Shown: piece after piece, positions 15,665 to 23,783 of the stretch
Position numbering within the stretch: the stretch's first letter is position 1
Layout: each line of letters starts with the position of its first letter
Assembly (NCBI RefSeq): GCF_003149475.2
Contig: NZ_QFWV02000006.1
Coordinates: 66,579-105,980 of the forward strand
Origin: Oceaniradius stylonematis
GTDB lineage: Bacteria > Pseudomonadota > Alphaproteobacteria > Rhizobiales > Rhizobiaceae
Reading direction: 5' to 3'
DNA: 39,402 bases
The notes under the pieces: model-generated
Databases searched by the model: none
What the model saw: only the letters and a program-made list of their open reading frames with translations
What the model was told of the DNA's origin: nothing
Made by a program: the position numbers and the translations under genes

Positions 15665-16399
15665 TCAGAGCGCCAGGCCGACCCGGCCGATGCCCGGCAG
15701 TTTCAGCGCCGGGCGCATGACATCGATGCCGATCGCCTGACCCAGCAGGTGAACCTCAAACCCAGATCGCAGACCGGCCGACAGGCCGGCGAGGCCGTGC
15801 AAGGACAGATGCAGGTCACGCGCGTCGCGATCGACTGCGGCGCGGGGGCCGGCGCCCAGATAGTCGCGCCCCACCGCGTGCGGCGGCAGGACCGCGCCGA
15901 TCTCCGGCACCGCGCGCAAGACGTGGGCGACGAACGTGTTCGAATTCGGCCCCGGCCATGTGCGGTAATCGCCGCGTCCGGCGTGCGGGTAGCGCGCGAT
16001 GGCGCTTTCGATCGCGGGGATCAGACTGGCCGCTTCATGGCCTCGGATCGCACGGATGATGAAGGGCCGGTTGGAATACCAGCGTGCATCGGCGGTATAG
16101 GCATTGCGGCGGACGGGCATGCCCCAGCCCACCTTGTCATAGCGCGTATAGGCCGCAGCGCCCGCGCGCTTGTAGACCAGCCAGCTGTGCACCGAAACCG
16201 CGCCCTTGAGCCCGCCGGTGCGTGCCGCCATCACATAGACCGCTGCATCGCTGTTGCGTCCCGGATCGGGCAGGGTGTCCGTGCCCGACCAGTCGGCTTC
16301 GTGCCAGCTCTGGGGGCGGTCCACGGTCATCCACCAGGCGGTGGCCGTGCCGATCGGCAGAAAGAAGAGCAGTGCCAGGCAGGCGAGGAATATTCGCAT
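15665..16399 (-). CDS. DUF3750 family protein
   Basis: A 244-residue protein of the uncharacterised DUF3750 family. The N-terminus is a hydrophobic signal or anchor segment (residues 3-24), followed by a Trp-containing periplasmic region. The family hallmark is around RTWPGPNSNTFVAHVLRAVPE, which resembles an NlpC/P60-like papain-fold core with an Asn-Thr-Phe and a late His, but no catalytic Cys is evident at that site. The ATG at 16399 directly precedes the hydrophobic segment; the longer frame to 16516 overlaps the divergent asparaginase promoter. Function is unknown. It converges tail-to-tail with the mutase gene, whose stop codon it abuts. Confidence 0.82.
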   Translation of the reverse strand: MRIFLACLALLFFLPIGTATAWWMTVDRPQSWHEADWSGTDTLPDPGRNSDAAVYVMAARTGGLKGAVSVHSWLVYKRAGAAAYTRYDKVGWGMPVRRNAYTADARWYSNRPFIIRAIRGHEAASLIPAIESAIARYPHAGRGDYRTWPGPNSNTFVAHVLRAVPEIGAVLPPHAVGRDYLGAGPRAAVDRDARDLHLSLHGLAGLSAGLRSGFEVHLLGQAIGIDVMRPALKLPGIGRVGLAL

Positions 16400-16487
16400 C
16401 GGTCTCTTGTGCGTCCGTGTTTGAGGGCATAGTGCGCGGCAATGGGGTGAAAATGCGGTGGCGCCGGGAGCGCGTTCGGGAGGCACT

Positions 16488-17492
16488 ATGGCAAATCCGG
16501 TAATCGCCGAAGTCACGCGCGGCAGCCGCGTCGAGAGCGTTCATCGCGGACGCATCGTCGCCGTCGATGCCGATGAAGGCGTGTTGTTCGCTATCGGCGA
16601 TGTCGACACGCCGGTCTACCCGCGTTCAGCCCTCAAGCTGATGCAGGCGTTGCCGCTTGTTGAAAGCGGTGCGGCCGACGCGTTCGGCTTCGGCGACCGG
16701 GAACTGGCGCTGGCCTGCGCGTCCCATTCGTCCGAACCGGCCCATGTCGATATGGCCCGCGCGATGCTGTCCAAAGCGGGCCTGACGCAGGACGATTTGC
16801 AATGCGGCGCCCACTGGCCGCTGTTCGGATCCGGCGAGATGGTGGCATTGGCGCGGTCCGGCGAAGAGCCGACGCGCGCGCACAACAATTGCTCGGGCAA
16901 ACATGCCGGCTTTCTGTGCACCTGCGTTCACCAGGGGTTTGATACGGGCGACTATCTTGCGGACGCCAACGGCGTGCAGCGCCAGGTGCGCGCGACGATC
17001 GAACAGTTGACCGGCGCAACGCTCGACTTTGACCGGTGCGGCCTCGACGGCTGCTCGGCGCCCACTTATGCGCTGCCGCTTGTCGCATTTGCGCGCGGCT
17101 TTGCGCGGCTGGCGACGGGCAACGGGCTGGAGTCCGCACGCGCCAAGGCGGCGCGGCGGCTGATGGCGGCGTGCGTGGCCGAACCGCTGATGGTGGCCGG
17201 CACGGGGCGTTTCTGCACCGACCTGATGGATGCCTGTGAGGGCCGGGTCTACGTGAAGACCGGAGCGGAGGGCGTCTATGTGGGCACGGTGCCGGAAGAA
17301 GGCATCGCGCTGGCACTCAAATGCGACGATGGCGCGACACGGGCCGCTGAGGTGGCCATGGCGGCGGCGCTTGTGCGGGCGCTCGGGCCGGACCACGATC
17401 TGACGGCGTCGATTGCATCGTTCGCTGTTCGGCCGGTGCGCGACTGGAACGGGCTTCAGGTGGGAGAGTTGCGCGCTGTTGAGCCAGATTGA
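16488..17492 (+). CDS. Class 3 (Rhizobium etli ReAV-type) L-asparaginase
   Basis: A 334-residue asparaginase of the PF06089 family, unrelated to the E. coli types. It hydrolyses L-asparagine to aspartate and ammonia. The residues known to matter in R. etli ReAV are present: the Ser-x-x-Lys pair in YPRSALK (Ser47, Lys50), the second Ser in ASHSSEP (Ser79), and the zinc site Cys135 and Lys138 in NCSGKH plus Cys189 in GLDGCS. The start ATG at 16488 has GGGAGG four bases upstream; an in-frame ATG ten codons earlier has none. The absence of a signal peptide suggests a cytoplasmic enzyme. It ends base-to-base against the convergent Tat protein gene. Confidence 0.9.
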   Translation: MANPVIAEVTRGSRVESVHRGRIVAVDADEGVLFAIGDVDTPVYPRSALKLMQALPLVESGAADAFGFGDRELALACASHSSEPAHVDMARAMLSKAGLTQDDLQCGAHWPLFGSGEMVALARSGEEPTRAHNNCSGKHAGFLCTCVHQGFDTGDYLADANGVQRQVRATIEQLTGATLDFDRCGLDGCSAPTYALPLVAFARGFARLATGNGLESARAKAARRLMAACVAEPLMVAGTGRFCTDLMDACEGRVYVKTGAEGVYVGTVPEEGIALALKCDDGATRAAEVAMAAALVRALGPDHDLTASIASFAVRPVRDWNGLQVGELRAVEPD

Positions 17493-18866
17493 TCAGGCCA
17501 GCCGGTTGTCGGCGAGGATGATGTTTTCCGGCACGCCACGGCGCGCGCCCAGCAACTCACCGGTCGTCAGGTCTGCCCAGCGATGGGCGCGGATGGCGCC
17601 TTGCCGCGCGCCAATCACATTGGCGCTGACGAGCACCGTGCCAGCGCCCGGTGCTTCCGAGATGCCGATGCCGATCCGTGCGTCGCGAATGACATTCGAC
17701 GACAGAACGCAATCGCGCAGATAGGGTCCCCAGCCGGCATTGATGCCGAACCGGGCGACGCCCTCGATCATGTTGCCTGTGACCGTCGTATCGGCTTCCA
17801 CAGCGATGCCGGTGCCGAAACCGGGCGCGTCAGGCTCATAAGGCCCGGTGGCGACGATGTTCCGGATGATGTTGCCCGATACGGTCGCCGCGCGTCCGCC
17901 GTCGTTGAAGTTGGTCACCGAGATGCCGTTGGCCGCACCATCGATGAAGTTGCGCGCCACGATGGCATTCTCGAACCCGAACTCGGAGTAGATCGCCGTC
18001 TCACCGATCGCGCGGCAATTGTTGTCGACGATCTGCAGGTTCCGCGCCGCATTGCCGCGCACCGCCGAAAAGGCGGCGCCTTCGATCCGGTTGCCGCTGA
18101 CCAGCACATTGTCGGCACGGAACAGGTTGATCGCATTGCCCCACTGGCCGGTGCCGCCGCTGACCGCGCCGATATTGGTGATGCGGTTGCCGACGATCAT
18201 CGTGCCGTCATCGCCTTCGGCCCAGCGATGGATGATGACACCGCCATCGGCACAGGCATCGACCCGGTTGCCGCGCACCGTCAATCCCGTGCTTTCGACC
18301 GCATAGATGCCGAAGCGCGCCGCGCCCGAAATGGAGCAATCGGCAATCCGGCCGCCGCAGCGTTCAAGATGGATGCCGTCCCGCCCGGCGCCGCGCACCG
18401 TCAGATCGTCCAGCGTCACATCGGGCACGCCGCGCAGATCGATAAGCCCGTCGACGCCGGCACCGGTCCAGCGATTGACGCCGTCGACGACGAGGTTTGA
18501 AAGGCGCACCTGCCGCAGATCATGGCCGGACAGGAAATGTCCGTCGCCGCCATAGACCAACTCGGTGCGTCCCGGCACACCGGAAATCAGCGCACCTTCG
18601 GGAAGCTTGATGTTGGAGATCACATAGGTGCCGGCCGGCAGGAACACCGGAATGCCGCGCCGTGCGGTTTCGTCCAGCATGCGCTGGAACGCGGCCGACT
18701 GGTTGTCGAGCGCGCCGGGGCGGACATCATAGTCGAGCGCGCTGACCGAACCGCGCAACTCGGCCAGCGTCACCGCCGGTTGGCGCGATTGTGCCGATGC
18801 GGAACGGCTGACGGCCAGCGCGGCCAAGCCTGTTCCAAAATGGGTCAGAAACCGGCGTCTGTGCAT
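17493..18866 (-). CDS. Tat-exported right-handed beta-helix repeat protein (TIGR03808-type)
   Basis: A 457-residue exported protein. The N-terminus HRRRFLTHFGTGLAALAV followed by SASAQ is a twin-arginine signal with a cleavage site after about residue 25. A pectate-lyase-like start follows (PAGTYVIS, after a DYDVRPGALDNQSAAFQRML segment). The body is a run of parallel beta-helix coils with repeated G-N-x-I and N-x-I-x-x-A patterns (for example GNRITNIG, GNRIEGAAF, SNVIRDARIGIG). This fits the TIGR03808 group of Tat-dependent repeat proteins found mostly in Rhizobiales. The substrate is unknown, and no pectate lyase catalytic residues can be assigned. Polysaccharide binding or processing is inference. 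Confidence 0.88.
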   Translation of the reverse strand: MHRRRFLTHFGTGLAALAVSRSASAQSRQPAVTLAELRGSVSALDYDVRPGALDNQSAAFQRMLDETARRGIPVFLPAGTYVISNIKLPEGALISGVPGRTELVYGGDGHFLSGHDLRQVRLSNLVVDGVNRWTGAGVDGLIDLRGVPDVTLDDLTVRGAGRDGIHLERCGGRIADCSISGAARFGIYAVESTGLTVRGNRVDACADGGVIIHRWAEGDDGTMIVGNRITNIGAVSGGTGQWGNAINLFRADNVLVSGNRIEGAAFSAVRGNAARNLQIVDNNCRAIGETAIYSEFGFENAIVARNFIDGAANGISVTNFNDGGRAATVSGNIIRNIVATGPYEPDAPGFGTGIAVEADTTVTGNMIEGVARFGINAGWGPYLRDCVLSSNVIRDARIGIGISEAPGAGTVLVSANVIGARQGAIRAHRWADLTTGELLGARRGVPENIILADNRLA

Positions 18867-18907
18867 GTCTGTCCTCCATTGCGAGGATCAGGTGCACGCA
18901 CGATGCC

Positions 18908-18936
18908 AAAACGCCCCGGCATCCCTGTCCGGGGCG
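18908..18936 (-). terminator. Intrinsic terminator of the small Gly/Met-rich protein gene
   Basis: CGCCCCGG (18912-18919) and CCGGGGCG (18929-18936) form a perfect 8-bp GC stem with a nine-base loop. On the minus strand it is followed by TTTT (complement of 18908-18911). It lies 22 bases downstream of the stop codon at 18959 and separates this gene from the downstream Tat protein gene. Confidence 0.75.
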
Positions 18937-18958
18937 CTTTCTGCCGTGCTCCAAAGCG

Positions 18959-19330
18959 TCAGACGAACTGGCTGAGCCCGGGAATCGCGCTGATGACTTC
19001 ATCGACAGGGCCGTCGCCGGCCTTTTCCCTGGCGAACGAGATGGTCTCCTTGGAAATGCCGGAGATTTCGCCCATGCCGAGCCCGAGCCCCATCAGCGAC
19101 GAGCCAAGACCCATCACGCCGCCGCCCATCATGCCGCCGAGCATTCCGCCGCCGCCGCCACCGGCATTGTCGATCAGATCCTGCGCGCCGGGCATTGCGG
19201 CCAGCATCTCGGCGATCTTGTCCTGCGGGCCTTCCTTCTGCAGAAAGCCGAGGATCATGCCGACGGCGCTCTGCGCCTTGCCGGCGTCGATGCCGACGCT
19301 GTCCGTAATGCGGGAAATCAGGTCTTCCAT
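18959..19330 (-). CDS. Small Gly/Met-rich protein of unknown function (DUF2267/DUF2780-like)
   Basis: A 123-residue protein. An N-terminal helical part (about 1-50, MEDLISRITDSVG, then VGMILGFLQKEGP and IAEMLAAMPGAQDLID) is followed by a glycine/methionine-rich linker (about 55-85, with GGGGGG and MLGGMMGGGVMG). A short C-terminal amphipathic segment follows. The helical part resembles small DUF2267/DUF2780-type proteins, though I am not certain of the family. There is no signal peptide; the Gly/Met stretch could be a flexible or membrane-associating hairpin. The start has CGGAGG upstream. A 14-bp palindrome lies 24 bases in front of the start codon, pointing to specific regulation. It is divergent from the HerA-like gene. 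Confidence 0.72.
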   Translation of the reverse strand: MEDLISRITDSVGIDAGKAQSAVGMILGFLQKEGPQDKIAEMLAAMPGAQDLIDNAGGGGGGMLGGMMGGGVMGLGSSLMGLGLGMGEISGISKETISFAREKAGDGPVDEVISAIPGLSQFV

Positions 19331-19353
19331 GAGTGCCTCCGGGCGAAAAATTT

Positions 19354-19367
19354 TGACGTTTACGTCA
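19354..19367. promoter_or_regulatory. 14-bp palindrome TGACGTTTACGTCA, candidate operator
   Basis: TGACGT (19354-19359), TT and ACGTCA (19362-19367) form a perfect palindrome with a two-base centre. It lies in the 165-bp region between the divergent small Gly/Met-rich protein gene and the HerA-like gene, 24 bases upstream of the former's start codon. The position would block its promoter. The half-site ACGT with flanking TT/AA recalls short MerR-type operators such as those reported for LiuR, but that is memory-based resemblance only. Confidence 0.5.
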
Positions 19368-19495
19368 TAGGCAGAACCGCCGGCGCAATTCAAGGGCGCA
19401 GACACGCCATCGCGCGAAATTCGCCTGACGCCATTGTCCGCCGGCGGGCCGCCAACTATAGCAGGGCAGGGGATGCAGCAGACGGGACGCCTTAA

Positions 19496-21130
19496 ATGAC
19501 CGCACCGGAAGAGATTTTCGTCGGCACCAGCCGCAAGCCAGACGACAGCATCGAGGCCAAACAGTTCCTCAAGCTGAAATACGCCAACCGGCACGGGCTG
19601 ATCACCGGCGCAACCGGAACGGGCAAGACCGTGACGTTGCAGATCCTGGCCGAGGGCTTTTCCAATGCCGGCGTTCCGGTCTTCTGCGCCGACGTGAAGG
19701 GCGACCTCTCGGGCATCGCCGCGATGGGCGAAGCCAAGGACTTTCTCCTCAAGCGCGCCGAGACGATCGGGCTCGATCCGTACGAGTTCCAGGAATTCCC
19801 GGCGATCTTCTGGGACCTGTTAGGCGAGAAGGGCCATCCCATCCGCACGACGATCTCGGAGATGGGACCGTTGCTCCTGTCGCGGCTGATGGACTGCTCG
19901 GACAGCCAGGAGGGCGTCATCAACATCGCCTTCCGCATCGCCGACGAGGAGGGTCTGCTGCTGCTCGACCTGAAGGACTTCCGGGCGCTTTTGTCCAACA
20001 TGTCCGAGCGTTCCAAGGAACTGTCGCACAAATATGGCAGCGTGAACCGCCAGTCGATCGGCGCGATCCAGCGCAAGCTCCTCGTGCTCGAACAGCAGCG
20101 CGCCGATCTTTTCTTCGGCGAGCCGGCGCTGCGTATCGCCGACATCATGCGCACGACCCCGGACGGGCGCGGCGCCATCAATGTGCTGGCCGCAGACCAG
20201 CTGATGATGAATCCGCGCCTATATGCGACGTTCCTGCTCTGGCTCCTGTCGGAACTGTTCGAGGAACTGCCCGAAGTCGGAGATTCCGACCGGCCGCGCC
20301 TGGTCTTCTTCTTCGATGAGGCACATCTTCTGTTCGACGAGGCGCCGAAAATTCTGGTCGAAAGAGTGGAACAGGTGGTCCGGCTGATACGGTCCAAGGG
20401 CGTCGGCGTCTTCTTCGTCACGCAGAACCCGCTCGACGTGCCGGAAACGGTGCTGTCGCAACTGGGCAACCGCATCCAGCATGCATTGCGCGCCTACACG
20501 CCGCGGGAGCAGCGCGCGGTCAAGACGGCGGCCGACACCTTCCGGCCCAATCCCGACTTCGACAGTTTCAAGGTGATTACCCAACTCGGCGTCGGCGAGG
20601 CGCTGGTCTCGACGCTCGAGAAGAAGGGCGTGCCGGGTATCGTTCAGCGCACGCTGATCCGTCCGCCGTCCTCGCGTCTGGGCCCGCTTGAGGATGGCGA
20701 GCGCGCGGATGTCGTCAGGCAGAGCCCGATCATGGGCCAGTACGACGAAACGCTGGACCGGGATTCGGCCTTCGAGATGCTGGCGCGCCGCGCACAGGAG
20801 GAAGCCCGCGCGGAAGAGGAAGCGCGCCGGCGCGAGGAAGAGGAAGAGCGCCGCGAAGAGGAGGAGGAGAGGCGTGAACGCGAGCGCGAACGCAGCGCGC
20901 GGTCGCAGTGGCGCCTGCCGGACCATGACGATGATGACGGCTATTCCGGTCGCCGCCGGTCGAGCCGCAGTTCAAAATCGCGCAGCCGCCGAAGTTCCGG
21001 CCGGCGCCGCAGCTACAAGCGCCAGACCGTCACCGAAGCGGCGGTCAAATCTGTCGTGCGCAGCGTCTCGACGCAGCTTGGCCGTGCGATCGCTCGTGGC
21101 ATCCTCGGCGGCATCAAGCGCGGCTTTTGA
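19496..21130 (+). CDS. HerA-like P-loop ATPase/helicase (DUF853 family, YjgR-like)
   Basis: A 544-residue cytoplasmic ATPase of the HerA/FtsK superfamily. Walker A is GATGTGKT (residues 38-45) and Walker B lies in RLVFFFDEAHLLFD. The VFFVTQNPLDVPETVLSQLGNRIQHALRAYTPREQRAVKTAA region (sensor and arginine-finger segment) is the DUF853 hallmark. The last ~120 residues are low-complexity: a Glu/Arg block (EEARRREEEEERREEEEERR), an Asp run, then an Arg/Ser-rich basic segment. A short helical end contains VKSVVRSVSTQLGRAIARGI. The family is widespread and its biological role is unsettled. The gene is monocistronic; no strong Shine-Dalgarno is seen (GGGACG about nine bases upstream). Confidence 0.92.
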   Translation: MTAPEEIFVGTSRKPDDSIEAKQFLKLKYANRHGLITGATGTGKTVTLQILAEGFSNAGVPVFCADVKGDLSGIAAMGEAKDFLLKRAETIGLDPYEFQEFPAIFWDLLGEKGHPIRTTISEMGPLLLSRLMDCSDSQEGVINIAFRIADEEGLLLLDLKDFRALLSNMSERSKELSHKYGSVNRQSIGAIQRKLLVLEQQRADLFFGEPALRIADIMRTTPDGRGAINVLAADQLMMNPRLYATFLLWLLSELFEELPEVGDSDRPRLVFFFDEAHLLFDEAPKILVERVEQVVRLIRSKGVGVFFVTQNPLDVPETVLSQLGNRIQHALRAYTPREQRAVKTAADTFRPNPDFDSFKVITQLGVGEALVSTLEKKGVPGIVQRTLIRPPSSRLGPLEDGERADVVRQSPIMGQYDETLDRDSAFEMLARRAQEEARAEEEARRREEEEERREEEEERRERERERSARSQWRLPDHDDDDGYSGRRRSSRSSKSRSRRSSGRRRSYKRQTVTEAAVKSVVRSVSTQLGRAIARGILGGIKRGF

Positions 21131-21156
21131 CTGGCTGGAGCTGATCTTTCGCCAAC

Positions 21157-21181
21157 AAAAAAGGAGCGCCGCCAGCGCCCC
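21157..21181 (-). terminator. Intrinsic terminator of the L,D-transpeptidase gene (possibly bidirectional)
   Basis: GGAGCGC (21163-21169) pairs with GCGCCCC (21175-21181) with one G-U in the minus-strand RNA and a five-base loop. The minus strand then runs into TTTTTT (21157-21162). It lies between two convergent genes, 29 bases past the L,D-transpeptidase stop. On the plus strand it is followed by a pyrimidine-rich CTTCTTCTT, so it could also slow transcription from the HerA-like gene. Confidence 0.7.
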
Positions 21182-21210
21182 CTTCTTCTTGTCGGCCTTG
21201 CCGTGAGCGG

Positions 21211-21966
21211 TCAGCGCACGACGATCGGCGTACCTTCCGGAACACGGCTGTAAAGGTCGATCACGTCCTGGTTCATCAGCCGCACGCAGCCCGATGAAAC
21301 TGATTGGCCGATCGATGTCCATTGCGGGTTGCCATGCAGCCGGTAGAGCGTGTCCTTGCCGTCCTGATAGATGTAGAGCGCGCGGGCACCGAGCGGATTG
21401 GTGATGCCCGGATCCATACCGCCTTCCCATACATTGTCGCCGTCTTTGTCGCTGGCGCGATAGCGCTCCAGTTCAGGTTCGCGATCGATCATCTCATCAG
21501 GGGGAAACCATCTTGGCCAACGCCGGCGCGCGCCGACCTCCGCCCGTCCCGACCATTCAAATCCCGCGCGACCCAAGCCGACGCCGTAACGGATCGCATT
21601 GCCATTTCCGAGCGCCAGGAAAAGGAAATGTTGCCGGGTATCGACGACAACGGTTCCCGGCGCTTCGCGTGTCGTGTCCCGCACAACTTGCCGCAGATAA
21701 CGTTCCGGCACGCGCTCATAGGGGATGGCCGGAATGGTGAAGCCGCCATCCCTTTTGGTGGCGTACATTTCCTCGAACGGCGGAAAGCGCGGTTCGGGTC
21801 CGAACGGCATCGTGCCGGCGCGCAGGGGCGACTGGCTACGCGGTGGTGCAAGCGTAATTGGCGGCGCGGCGCTTTCCGGCGGCGGCGTCTGGGTGCATGC
21901 GGCGGTCGCCGCCAAGGGTGCCAGGGCCGAAAGACCGAGAAATTGCCTGCGAGATGTACGAATCAT
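21211..21966 (-). CDS. L,D-transpeptidase (ErfK/YbiS/YcfS/YnhG), putative Tat lipoprotein
   Basis: A 251-residue peptidoglycan L,D-transpeptidase. The N-terminus RTSRRQFLGLSALAPLAATAAC combines a twin-arginine motif with a lipobox (TAAC), so the mature protein should be a lipid-anchored periplasmic enzyme. A proline-rich linker follows. The YkuD domain covers the second half, opening with IVVDTRQHFLFL-like strands (here VVVDTRQHFLF) and containing the catalytic HGNPQW and SVSSGCVRLMNQDV motifs with the nucleophilic Cys. It cross-links peptidoglycan stems (3-3 links) or attaches proteins to the wall. The ATG at 21966 has GGGG at a normal distance; the ATG four codons upstream (21978) is an alternative. 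Confidence 0.92.
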   Translation of the reverse strand: MIRTSRRQFLGLSALAPLAATAACTQTPPPESAAPPITLAPPRSQSPLRAGTMPFGPEPRFPPFEEMYATKRDGGFTIPAIPYERVPERYLRQVVRDTTREAPGTVVVDTRQHFLFLALGNGNAIRYGVGLGRAGFEWSGRAEVGARRRWPRWFPPDEMIDREPELERYRASDKDGDNVWEGGMDPGITNPLGARALYIYQDGKDTLYRLHGNPQWTSIGQSVSSGCVRLMNQDVIDLYSRVPEGTPIVVR

Positions 21967-22061
21967 GACGGACCCCATGATGAAAAACCCCGCTCTCTGC
22001 TACGGCAGCGTTCGCCGGTTGGGAAGTTGCCGGCACTCCGAAACGCCTCTGCTTCACGGCT

Positions 22062-22110
22062 CTGTGAGCGCTTTTGCCGCCTTTGGCTCACAGCGTTGCA
22101 AAGCTGCAAC
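22062..22110. repeat. Two adjacent inverted repeats between HAD and L,D-transpeptidase genes
   Basis: CTGTGAGC (22062-22069) and GCTCACAG (22086-22093) form a perfect 8-bp inverted repeat with a 16-base spacer. Directly beside it, GTTGCA (22095-22100) and TGCAAC (22105-22110) form a 6-bp repeat with a four-base loop. They fill the 154-bp gap downstream of the HAD gene and upstream of the L,D-transpeptidase gene. No T-run follows, so they may be operators or a rho-dependent/processing structure. Confidence 0.45.
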
Positions 22111-22120
22111 ATATTGCCGC

Positions 22121-22771
22121 TTACAATTCGTCGAGCGAACCGATGACCCGTTTGGGCGCATATTTCACATATTCGTCCGGCGCGCCGCTGCGATTGATCC
22201 AGACCGGATGAAAACCGAACTTGCAGGCGCCTGCGATGTCCCATCGGTTGGATGAGACGAACACGATCTTTTTCGGCTTGGCGTCCCAGGCGTCGGTCAC
22301 CATCCGGTAGGTTTCAGGCGCGGTCTTGAACACCTTGACCGCATCGACGGAGAATGTGTCGTCTATCAATGTGTCGAGCTTTGCCGAGCGGATGGCCGCC
22401 GTCACCATCTCCGGCGAGCCGTTGGAAAGGATCGCCGTGCGCGCCCCGTCGCGCCGCAGCCGCTCGAGTGTCGGGCTGACGTCGGCATAGGCATCGAGTG
22501 TCCAATAGGCATCGAGAAGGGCCGATCGCAGCGCATCGTTGCCGACACCGTGCAGCGCCAGCGCGTAATCGAGTGCTTCTTCGGTCAGCCGCCAGAAGTC
22601 CGAATAGCTGCCCATCAGCCCGCGCACCCAGGAATATTCGAGCTGCTTGGTCCGCCAGGTCGCCGACACCGCCTCCCATCGATCGCCCAGTGCCCTGGCA
22701 TGGGCGCGCATCGCCGCATGGACGTCGAACAGGGTTCCATAGGCGTCGAACACGTAGCCGGTGGGGGTCAT
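22121..22771 (-). CDS. Haloacid dehalogenase type II-like HAD hydrolase
   Basis: A 216-residue HAD hydrolase that follows the L-2-haloacid dehalogenase pattern: nucleophile Asp in YVFDAYGTLFDV (residues 6-17), motif II in AILSNGSPEM, the Lys in DAVKVFKTAPETYRMV, and SSNRWDIAGACKFGF containing the Ser-Ser-Asn and Asp of the active site. Members remove halide from short 2-haloacids, though many annotated relatives act on other substrates. The frame is open far upstream, but the family's usual N-terminus starts at the ATG at 22771. An in-frame pair of ATGs near 22804 would add eleven or twelve residues; neither start has a strong ribosome site. The gene is divergent from the aminotransferase. 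Confidence 0.88.
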   Translation of the reverse strand: MTPTGYVFDAYGTLFDVHAAMRAHARALGDRWEAVSATWRTKQLEYSWVRGLMGSYSDFWRLTEEALDYALALHGVGNDALRSALLDAYWTLDAYADVSPTLERLRRDGARTAILSNGSPEMVTAAIRSAKLDTLIDDTFSVDAVKVFKTAPETYRMVTDAWDAKPKKIVFVSSNRWDIAGACKFGFHPVWINRSGAPDEYVKYAPKRVIGSLDEL

Positions 22772-22891
22772 CTTGATCCGTCGCGTTGCAGGCGGACGCA
22801 TCATCGTGCAATCGCCGGCCCCGTCAAGTCGTCCGCGTTGACGCAATAGCCAAAACCGGTCAATGCGTAAGCGAGACGAAGGGAGCGACCC

Positions 22892-23758
22892 ATGGCGACG
22901 ATACCACCGGCGCAAAGCCAGACCTGGACCCATGTCGATGGCGACTGGCATGAGGGCAATGTGCCGATCATGGGTGCGCGCACGCATGCGGTATGGCTTG
23001 GGTCGTCCGTGTTCGACGGCGCGCGCTGGTTCGAGGGCGTTGCGCCGGACCTCGATCTGCATTGCCAGCGCGTCAACGCATCGGCGCTGGCGCTCGGTCT
23101 TCAGCCGACCATGGAGCCGGACGCCATGGCGGCGTTGACCATGGAGGGCATCAGGAAGTTCGACGGCAACACCGCCGTCTATATTCGCCCGACCTATTGG
23201 GCCGAGCATGGCGGCTACATGTCGGTGCCCGCCGATCCCGCATCGACGCGCTTTGCCCTTTGCCTGTTCGAGGCGCCGATGATCGCTCCCCAGGGCTTTT
23301 CGGTCACCGTCTCGCCGTTCCGGCGGCCGACGATCGAGACCATGCCGACCAACGCCAAGGCCGGCTGTCTCTACCCCAACAATGGCCGCGCGATCATGGA
23401 AGCGCGCGCGCGCGGTTTCGACAATTGCCTGGTGCGGGACATGCTCGGCAATGTGTGCGAAACGGCGACCTCCAACGTCTTCCTGGTCAAGGACGGGCAG
23501 GTGATGACGCCGGCGCCCAACCGTACCTTCTTGTCCGGAATCACACGCAACCGCATCATCGATCTCCTGTGGCAATATGGCTTCAAAACCGCCGAAAGGG
23601 CGTTGACTGTCGAGGACTTCATGGACGCCGACGAGATCTTTTCGACCGGGAACCACTCCAAGGTCGTGCCCGTTGTGCAGATCGAGGATCGCGAGTTGCA
23701 GCCCGGACCCGTGGGCAAGAAAGCACGCGAACTCTACTGGGAATGGGCACACGGCTGA
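22892..23758 (+). CDS. Class IV PLP-dependent aminotransferase (branched-chain aminotransferase-like)
   Basis: A 288-residue fold-type IV aminotransferase, the family of IlvE, D-amino-acid transaminase and aminodeoxychorismate lyase. The PLP Lys is Lys156 in PTNAKAGCLYPNN; the cofactor-binding Glu is in CETATSNVFLVKDG; a FLSGITRNRIIDL segment binds the phosphate. The opening, in which a GARTHAVWLGSSVFDGARWFEG segment precedes the active site, is that of proteobacterial branched-chain aminotransferase homologues. They move amino groups between branched-chain amino acids and 2-oxoglutarate. Substrate specificity inside class IV is hard to judge by eye. It starts with GGGAGCGACCC before the ATG and ends 25 bases before a strong hairpin. 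Confidence 0.88.
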   Translation: MATIPPAQSQTWTHVDGDWHEGNVPIMGARTHAVWLGSSVFDGARWFEGVAPDLDLHCQRVNASALALGLQPTMEPDAMAALTMEGIRKFDGNTAVYIRPTYWAEHGGYMSVPADPASTRFALCLFEAPMIAPQGFSVTVSPFRRPTIETMPTNAKAGCLYPNNGRAIMEARARGFDNCLVRDMLGNVCETATSNVFLVKDGQVMTPAPNRTFLSGITRNRIIDLLWQYGFKTAERALTVEDFMDADEIFSTGNHSKVVPVVQIEDRELQPGPVGKKARELYWEWAHG

Positions 23759-23783
23759 TCGCCGGGCGCACCCTTCCCTAGGT

